Below, one piece after another: positions 15,355 to 19,977 of a DNA stretch of 19,977 nucleotides (its first letter is position 1; the number at the start of each line of letters is the position of its first letter). The translations under genes were made by a program, and so were the position numbers. Where the stretch lies: NCBI GenBank assembly GCA_002390845.1, contig DGQT01000116.1, forward strand, positions 1 to 19,977. The letters run 5' to 3'. The DNA comes from Chitinophagaceae bacterium UBA4407 (GTDB lineage Bacteria > Bacteroidota > Bacteroidia > Chitinophagales > Chitinophagaceae). The notes beneath the pieces were generated by a model. The model saw only the letters and a list, made by a program, of their open reading frames with translations. It was not told the origin of the DNA and did no database searches.

Positions 15355-17259
15355 ATGAAAACGAAAATTACATCAGGCAAAAAATTCATTGCCATTGCAG
15401 CATTACTCATTTTTTCAGGTGGCCAGTTAATGGCGCAATCATGGAGCACTACAGGTAATGCCGGTATAGCAGCCGGTACCAATTACCTGGGCACCAGCGA
15501 TCCCAACGATCTTGTTTTCCGGTCTAATGCAATAGAAAGAGGAAGGTTGCTGGGCGCCACCGGCGAATGGCGTTTTGGCGGTACTACCAATTATGTAAGC
15601 ATTGATGGTGCGGGCCGTTTGCGTTTTAATGGAACAGGCGTTTATCAGGTAGGCAGCAACAAGTATGCATTCCAGCTTTCTGCCGATCCTAATTATGGAT
15701 TATTTTTTAACACCACCCTTGGCCAGTACGAATTCAGGGATGGTACCGCTTCTTCTGTTTTTGCAGTTGCGGGCACTGGTAATGCCGTACTAAAGGGCAC
15801 GCTAAAAGTAGGTGCTTATACATTACCTGCAACAGATGGCGCTGTTAACCAGGTTTTAAAAACCAATGGTGCAGGTGTGCTTGCATGGAGTGCCGATAAC
15901 AGCAATACTTATACTGCAGGAACAGGTATTGGCATTGCAGCCAATGTTGTTACCAATACCGCTCCAGACCAGGTTGTGGCACTTACAGGTTCTAATGGTA
16001 TAACTACAAGCGGCACTTATCCAAACTTTACAATAAACGGCGCCAGCCTTTGGAGAACTACCGGCAATGCAGGCACCACAGCCGCTACCAATTTTATTGG
16101 TACAACAGACAATGCTGGTTTTGCAATACGCACCAACAATACAGAAAGAATCAGGGTGGAGGCAAGTGGTGGAATAGGTATGGGTACCACTGCACCTAAT
16201 TCCCGTTTGCATATAAATGCAACGGGTGCTTCAGAAGATGGTTTAAGAGTACAGATAGCCGGCAATTCAAAATTTTTTGTAGCTAATAATGGTGGTGTAA
16301 CCATAGGTACTCTTTTTGACACACCTCCGGTAAACGGTTTATATGTTAGCGGCAATGTTGGTGTGGGTAACAGTACACCTCTTAATAAACTGGATGTAAC
16401 TGGCAATATAGGTCTTACCGGCAGTGTACTTTTTACCAATGCCGCCGCAGGTTCAGGTCTTACATTTACAGATGCACAAACAATAAGGGACAATAGTGCA
16501 AATACCAACCTGGAAGTAGAGTTACATGGCAACTGGTTACCAGATAGCGATAATTCTCACAGCCTGGGAAATTCAACCCAAAGATGGATAGATGTATGGG
16601 CTATAGATGGAACAATAAATACTTCTGACCTTAGAGATAAAACCAATATACGCGATATGCGTTACGGCCTTAAAGAGATCATGCAGTTACGCCCTGTTTC
16701 ATTTAACTGGAAAAATTTTGATACCAAACAAGACAAGCTTGGTGTGATAGCACAGGAAATTCAAAAAGTAATGCCAGAAGTAGTAAGGGATTATGAATTA
16801 AAAGTGAACGAAACTACAGGTAAAACCGAAAAAGTTCCTTCGGCACGTCTTGGTGTAATGTATGCTGATATGATTCCCGTACTTATCAAAGCCATACAGG
16901 AACTCCAACTACAGATCGAAGACCTGAAAAAAGGAACCACTAATTCATCTGTAGCTACTGTAAACGAAAGCAGTGCCGTTGCCCAGCCAGTTAACATCGA
17001 TGCATCGCTGGATCAGAATGCCCCCAATCCTTTTAACACAAGTACTGTTATCCGTTATCGCGTACCTGCATCTGCAGGTAAGGCTCAGATCATCGTAAGC
17101 AACACTGCGGGCAATACTGTAAAAGCATTTACAATTGCTACAAAAGGTTCAGGCAGTGTAAGTATCAATGGTGGCGAACTTTCTGCAGGCAGCTATTATT
17201 ACACGTTGATTATTGATGGTAAAAAAGCAGATAGCAAACAAATGATACTGGTAAAGTAA
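15355..17259 (+). CDS. Secreted fibre-like protein with Peptidase_S74 chaperone domain and T9SS tail
   Basis: The 634-residue protein starts with a signal peptide (MKTKITSGKKFIAIAALLIFSGGQLMAQ). The stalk, about 29-420, is rich in Gly, Asn and Thr and holds two copies of a module (W-S/R-TTGNAG, N-Y/F-L/I-GT, then a Phe-rich segment and ER) at about 30-62 and 233-265. GIGMGTTAPNSRLHI and VGVGNSTPLNKLDVTGN resemble trimeric fibre segments. The Peptidase_S74 intramolecular chaperone domain at about 424-525 has the proposed Ser-Lys pair S424 and K429 in SDLRDKTNI, LRPVSFNW and GVIAQEIQKVMPEVV, and ends in a short coiled coil. A T9SS sorting domain at about 552-634 ends DSKQMILVK. It probably forms trimeric surface or secreted fibres. 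Such domains are shared with phage tail spikes, but nothing nearby is phage-like. The frame opens at 15331; ATG 15355 precedes the signal peptide. Confidence 0.88.
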   Translation: MKTKITSGKKFIAIAALLIFSGGQLMAQSWSTTGNAGIAAGTNYLGTSDPNDLVFRSNAIERGRLLGATGEWRFGGTTNYVSIDGAGRLRFNGTGVYQVGSNKYAFQLSADPNYGLFFNTTLGQYEFRDGTASSVFAVAGTGNAVLKGTLKVGAYTLPATDGAVNQVLKTNGAGVLAWSADNSNTYTAGTGIGIAANVVTNTAPDQVVALTGSNGITTSGTYPNFTINGASLWRTTGNAGTTAATNFIGTTDNAGFAIRTNNTERIRVEASGGIGMGTTAPNSRLHINATGASEDGLRVQIAGNSKFFVANNGGVTIGTLFDTPPVNGLYVSGNVGVGNSTPLNKLDVTGNIGLTGSVLFTNAAAGSGLTFTDAQTIRDNSANTNLEVELHGNWLPDSDNSHSLGNSTQRWIDVWAIDGTINTSDLRDKTNIRDMRYGLKEIMQLRPVSFNWKNFDTKQDKLGVIAQEIQKVMPEVVRDYELKVNETTGKTEKVPSARLGVMYADMIPVLIKAIQELQLQIEDLKKGTTNSSVATVNESSAVAQPVNIDASLDQNAPNPFNTSTVIRYRVPASAGKAQIIVSNTAGNTVKAFTIATKGSGSVSINGGELSAGSYYYTLIIDGKKADSKQMILVK

Positions 17260-17280
17260 ATTTTGTTTCGGGGGTGATAA

Positions 17281-17311
17281 AAAGGCTGCGGCATTATTGC
17301 TGGCAGCCTTT
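17281..17311 (+). terminator. Stem-loop terminator after the first fibre gene
   Basis: AAAGGCTGC (17281-17289) pairs perfectly with GCAGCCTTT (17303-17311) about 20 bases after the stop codon. Only a short T-run is present in the stem itself, with a further T-rich stretch at about 17324-17330. The A-rich 5' arm makes it partly bidirectional. Confidence 0.65.
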
Positions 17312-17378
17312 CATCTCCTCAAATTTTTTAAGCACGGTTTGGTTTTTAAAACATTTCTTATTTCTAAACATAAAAACA

Positions 17379-17804
17379 ATGAAAACACTTCAAACAATCA
17401 TGTTTGCATGCTTACTGTTTTGCACAGTAACTATTACGTTCACTGGCTGCAGTAAAGATTCTGCCAGCTTAAGCAATGCAACAAATATTAAATCATCCAC
17501 TGAAGAAAATGCTGTAGCTGATAAGGCACCGGGATGTGCATTACCGTCTGCACCAACCCTCCAAGCCTCTCCTGTAGTTTGCCGTGACATACCCGAAGAT
17601 TGCACCGCAAGTGCTTCGGGAGCTACTTCATATTCGTGGACTGTGAAGGGAGGTACCATTATCAGTTACAACCTTAACAAGTCTCAAGTTCGGATAAGAT
17701 GGAGCAGCCTGGCCAAATCTGTTTCAGTAAAAGCTGTTAACAGTTGCGGGTCATCGGCTTCAAGTACGGTTAATGTAACAAGAGTTATACCTAAATGTTT
17801 ATGA
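17379..17804 (+). CDS. Small lipoprotein with PKD-like domain
   Basis: The 141-residue product has a lipoprotein signal peptide (MKTLQTIMFACLLFCTVTIT) with lipobox FTGC, so the mature chain begins at a lipidated cysteine near residue 26. A spacer of about 40 residues leads to a PKD-like immunoglobulin-type domain at about 60-135: ASGATSYSWTVKGG, a V-x-I-x-W strand and VSVKAVNSCGSS. Four or five cysteines in the domain (CALPS, VVCRD, EDCTA, NSCGS, PKCL) could form disulfides. It should sit in a membrane facing the periplasm or the surface. It lies between two related fibre genes and might anchor or bind the fibres; that is inference from position. It has no T9SS tail. The frame extends to 17274, but those residues overlap the terminator and lack a signal peptide. 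Confidence 0.75.
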   Translation: MKTLQTIMFACLLFCTVTITFTGCSKDSASLSNATNIKSSTEENAVADKAPGCALPSAPTLQASPVVCRDIPEDCTASASGATSYSWTVKGGTIISYNLNKSQVRIRWSSLAKSVSVKAVNSCGSSASSTVNVTRVIPKCL

Positions 17805-17815
17805 TGATGTAACAT

Positions 17816-17854
17816 GGCAGGCTGAGAATAATGAAAAACAGCCTACCTTTTTTT
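17816..17854 (+). terminator. Rho-independent terminator after the lipoprotein
   Basis: GGCAGGCTG (17816-17824) pairs with CAGCCTACC (17839-17847) in eight of nine positions, followed by seven T residues at 17848-17854. Confidence 0.8.
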
Positions 17855-17977
17855 ACTGATCCTTGCCGGGTTACGAACAGCATTTCACTTTAATCATCGC
17901 TTTGTTAAAAGCTCATGGTTTGGCTAAATATTGAGCGTGTTTCGGTACAATCCTAAGCTTATCTAAGCGAATATTAT

Positions 17978-18046
17978 AACCGCAGAGACGGGGAGGCGCA
18001 AAGAAATTTCGAATTTATCTCTCTGCGTCTTTGCGTCTTTGCGGTT
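17978..18046. repeat. Imperfect inverted repeat, CCGCAGAG type (composite element B)
   Basis: The left arm at 17978-18006 begins AACCGCAGAGACG; the right arm at 18018-18046 ends CTTTGCGGTT. The arms are complementary over about 29 bases with several mismatches, separated by 11 bases. It resembles the inverted repeat at 3488-3560 in its outer ends (AACC-x-CA-x-AG) and in its position before an intergenic motif. It lies well after the lipoprotein terminator, so it is not needed to end that transcript. Confidence 0.7.
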
Positions 18047-18075
18047 TGTATTTCATAGTCCCATAATGTTCCGAA

Positions 18076-18095
18076 CGTACAAGAGTGCGACGCAA
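18076..18095 (+). repeat. Intergenic motif copy 9
   Basis: CGTACAAGAGTGCGACGCAA, the exact consensus with A at the variable position. It is preceded by GTTCCGAA, so GTTC-C-GAAC forms a second short interrupted palindrome next to the core TGCG-A-CGCA. It lies 29 bases after the inverted repeat at 17978-18046. Confidence 0.85.
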
Positions 18096-18203
18096 GAGGT
18101 GATGCCATAAAAATTTACTGTTGGGCTCAAAAAGTTTTTACTGCAAAGCCCGGTTGATCATTTCTTAAACAAATTAATTTAAAACAATAAACAAACAAAT
18201 ACA

Positions 18204-19766
18204 ATGAAACAGAAAATAACTTTACTCTGCATAATTGTTTTATACGGCACATTAGTACAAGCACAAACAGACTGGCACATCAATGGAAACGGGGGCACAA
18301 TAGATTCAAATTTTATTGGTACTACCGATACAAAACCATTACGGTTTAAAGTAAATAATGAGAAAGCCGGTTATCTCGAATATGACTACACAAAAGCCAA
18401 TACAAGCTTTGGCTATCAAAGCCTCAATGTTAACACAGGAAACTACAATGACGGTTTTGGCTATAAGGCTTTATTTGCAAATACGACAGGAGGATATAAT
18501 ACAGCTACCGGGCATGTAGCCCTTTACAATAATACCACCGGAAATTTTAATACTTCCTCCGGGCTTTCTTCTATGTTTTATAATACTACCGGTAGTTACA
18601 ATACTGCTGTTGGCGGGCAAACACTTTTTTATAATGCTACGGGAGGATACAACACTTCAATTGGCATGAACTCTCTTTTTGAAAACATTGCAGGCTCATG
18701 GAATGTAGCCTCTGGTGTAAATGCGCTTAACCAAAACAAGTCTGGAAACAATAACAGTGCTTTTGGTGCAAACGCAATATTTGCAAACACTACAGGCAAT
18801 AACAATACGGCAGCAGGCTGGTATGCACTGGCTAGAAATACCACAGGTAATTATAATACTGCTGTGGGCGACAGTGCTTTATATGCAAATACAATTGGTA
18901 ATTATAATACAGCTATCGGTAAACAGGCGGGTCCCACAAAACCAACCTTTACAAACACAACCGCCCTTGGTTACAAAGCAAGCCCTGCAGCCAGCAACCA
19001 GGTGCGTATTGGCAATACAAGTGTTATAAGCATTGGCGGGCAAGTAGGCTGGACCATATTTTCTGATGAACGGGTAAAAAATAATATACAGGAAAACGTG
19101 CCGGGCCTTTCATTTATAAAAGCATTAAGGCCTGTTACTTACCATTACAATATTGCCAAAGAGAACGAATTGCTTGGTGTGCAAAACACAGATGCAAAAG
19201 AAGCAGGCAGCAGCGATATTGAAAAAATAAATTTCACAGGTTTAATTGCACAGGAAGTGGATAGAGCCGCAAAAAAATTGGGATACGATTTTTCAGGCAT
19301 TGATAAAACCGGCCCCGTAATGGGCTTACGCTACAACGACTTTATAGTACCTGTAATAAAATCGCTGCAGGAACTTTCTGCAGAAAATGAATTGCTCAAA
19401 AAGAACAACGCCTCCATGCAGCAGCAAATTGATAAATTAAAAATACTGGTGCAATCAGTTGCAGCAAACAGTTCAGCAACAGTTAGTGCAGTTAAAGGCA
19501 GCGCTTCAGAAATGTATCTTGAGCAAAATGCACCAAACCCATTTACCAGTAATACTGTTATCCGTTATAAAGTACCTGCCACAGGCACTGCAACAATAAT
19601 GATTGCAAATGCCACAGGCAATGTGGTAAAAACCTTTAACCTTACCGCTAAAGGCAGTGAAAGTGTAACTGTAAATGCAAACGAACTTTCTGCGGGCACA
19701 TACTTCTATTCGCTAACTGTTGACGGTAAAAAAACCGACAGCAAAAAAATGATACTGGTAAAATAG
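18204..19766 (+). CDS. Secreted fibre-like protein: YadA-head-like repeats, Peptidase_S74 domain, T9SS tail
   Basis: The 520-residue protein has a signal peptide (MKQKITLLCIIVLYGTLVQAQ) and a short module (DWHINGNGGTIDSNFIGTTD) that matches the duplicated module of the first fibre. About ten 17-residue repeats follow at 76-245, consensus NTTGNYNTAVGxxALYA, resembling the left-handed beta-roll repeats of trimeric YadA-type heads. The Peptidase_S74 domain at about 287-390 has S287 and K292 in SDERVKNNI, then LRPVTYHYN, GLIAQEVDRAAKKLG and LRYNDFIVPVIKSLQEL. A coiled coil at about 385-418 and a T9SS sorting domain at about 439-520 ending DSKKMILVK complete it. It is probably exported through T9SS as a trimeric surface fibre. 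It is a paralogue of the first fibre gene, with the same C-terminal layout and a different stalk. It has its own terminator. Confidence 0.88.
   Translation: MKQKITLLCIIVLYGTLVQAQTDWHINGNGGTIDSNFIGTTDTKPLRFKVNNEKAGYLEYDYTKANTSFGYQSLNVNTGNYNDGFGYKALFANTTGGYNTATGHVALYNNTTGNFNTSSGLSSMFYNTTGSYNTAVGGQTLFYNATGGYNTSIGMNSLFENIAGSWNVASGVNALNQNKSGNNNSAFGANAIFANTTGNNNTAAGWYALARNTTGNYNTAVGDSALYANTIGNYNTAIGKQAGPTKPTFTNTTALGYKASPAASNQVRIGNTSVISIGGQVGWTIFSDERVKNNIQENVPGLSFIKALRPVTYHYNIAKENELLGVQNTDAKEAGSSDIEKINFTGLIAQEVDRAAKKLGYDFSGIDKTGPVMGLRYNDFIVPVIKSLQELSAENELLKKNNASMQQQIDKLKILVQSVAANSSATVSAVKGSASEMYLEQNAPNPFTSNTVIRYKVPATGTATIMIANATGNVVKTFNLTAKGSESVTVNANELSAGTYFYSLTVDGKKTDSKKMILVK
18429..18938 (+). repeat. 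Ten tandem 51-base coding repeats (17-residue beta-roll units)
   Basis: Each unit encodes a variant of NTTGNYNTAVGxxALYA. The Asn-Thr, Gly-x-x-Asn and Ala/Ser-x-Gly positions are kept, while the two residues after the second Gly vary. DNA identity between units is moderate, with recurrent AATAC and ACCACAGG-like strings, so the array is not freshly expanded. Confidence 0.85.
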
Positions 19767-19854
19767 TGATTGCATTACAACAATATTTTCTTCCATGTTT
19801 TTTAAATGGGCAAAGCTTTTTAAAGTGTACCCATGGGTTGTTATCATTTGTTAT

Positions 19855-19885
19855 AAAAGGCTGCTGCTTTATCGGGCAGCCTTTT
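19855..19885 (+). terminator. Stem-loop terminator after the second fibre gene
   Basis: AAAAGGCTGC (19855-19864) pairs perfectly with GCAGCCTTTT (19876-19885) across an 11-base loop, 88 bases after the stop codon. The stem core is the same as in the terminator of the first fibre gene (17281-17311). Confidence 0.75.
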
Positions 19886-19953
19886 GTAACACAATCGCAA
19901 AATAAGATGCAGGAAAATATATGATACCAGCTAATCTTTTCATATCGTCTTCG

Positions 19954-19970
19954 TTGCGTCGCAAGCACTT
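19954..19970 (-). repeat. Intergenic motif copy 10
   Basis: TTGCGTCGCAAGCACTT: the core is perfect, two bases appear inserted before CACTT, and the GTACG end is lost. It is close to the window edge, so its further context is not visible. Confidence 0.65.
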
Positions 19971-19977
19971 TATCTTT

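Larger units (their letters stand above)
17805..18203. other. Intergenic region between lipoprotein and second fibre gene
   Basis: No gene is supported. In order it holds the lipoprotein terminator (17816-17854), an inverted repeat (17978-18046), motif copy 9 (18076-18095) and an AT-rich leader before ATG 18204. This is the second place where the inverted repeat and motif occur together. Confidence 0.6.

Noticed and set aside
15355..19766. Prophage tail-fibre region
   Set aside because: The S74 domain is known from phage spikes, but both proteins have Sec signal peptides and T9SS tails, and no other phage gene is visible.
766..19970. CRISPR array
   Set aside because: The repeated motif is dispersed over 19 kb in both orientations with genes between copies. 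There are no regular spacers and no cas genes.

Overview
The window looks like chromosomal DNA of a Bacteroidota bacterium, probably a member or close relative of the Chitinophagaceae. The evidence is three secreted proteins with C-terminal type IX secretion (T9SS) sorting domains, a Reg_prop/Y_Y_Y sensor histidine kinase, a pyruvate phosphate dikinase, an AT-rich base composition, weak Shine-Dalgarno sequences, and two good matches to the Bacteroidota promoter TTG-N(18-19)-TAnnTTTG. The family assignment is inferred from general resemblance and was not searched. I saw no tRNA, rRNA, CRISPR array, insertion sequence or prophage module.

Layout. Positions 1-638 (minus) hold the N-terminal part of an APC-type amino acid permease. 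Positions 862-3488 hold a cobalamin-uptake unit: a promoter, a cobalamin riboswitch with a legible expression platform, a BtuB-like TonB-dependent receptor and a small cysteine-rich CWC protein. Positions 3723-5924 hold a 5'(3')-deoxyribonucleotidase-like HAD protein and a secreted M14 zinc carboxypeptidase with a T9SS tail, followed by a terminator. Positions 6427-9180 (minus) hold pyruvate phosphate dikinase. Positions 9766-15019 hold a two-component cluster: two histidine kinases with different sensors but strongly related transmitters, then one LuxR-type response regulator. Positions 15355-19766 hold two T9SS-exported fibre-like proteins with Peptidase_S74 (endosialidase chaperone) domains, with a small PKD-like lipoprotein between them.

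The most unusual feature is outside the genes. A short motif, consensus CGTACAAGWGTGCGACGCAA with an interrupted palindromic core TGCG-A-CGCA, occurs ten times plus one degenerate copy. All copies are in intergenic DNA, in both orientations, and nearly every gap longer than about 120 bp has one. Two copies sit a fixed short distance after a larger imperfect inverted repeat, forming a repeated composite. This looks like a dense REP/BIME-like family or a dispersed protein-binding site.

How the genes may work together. The riboswitch should turn off the B12 receptor when cobalamin is plentiful. The two kinases probably converge on the single regulator, integrating a periplasmic signal and a membrane signal. 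The regulator lies next to the surface-fibre genes, which makes them candidate targets, but nothing in the sequence proves that link.
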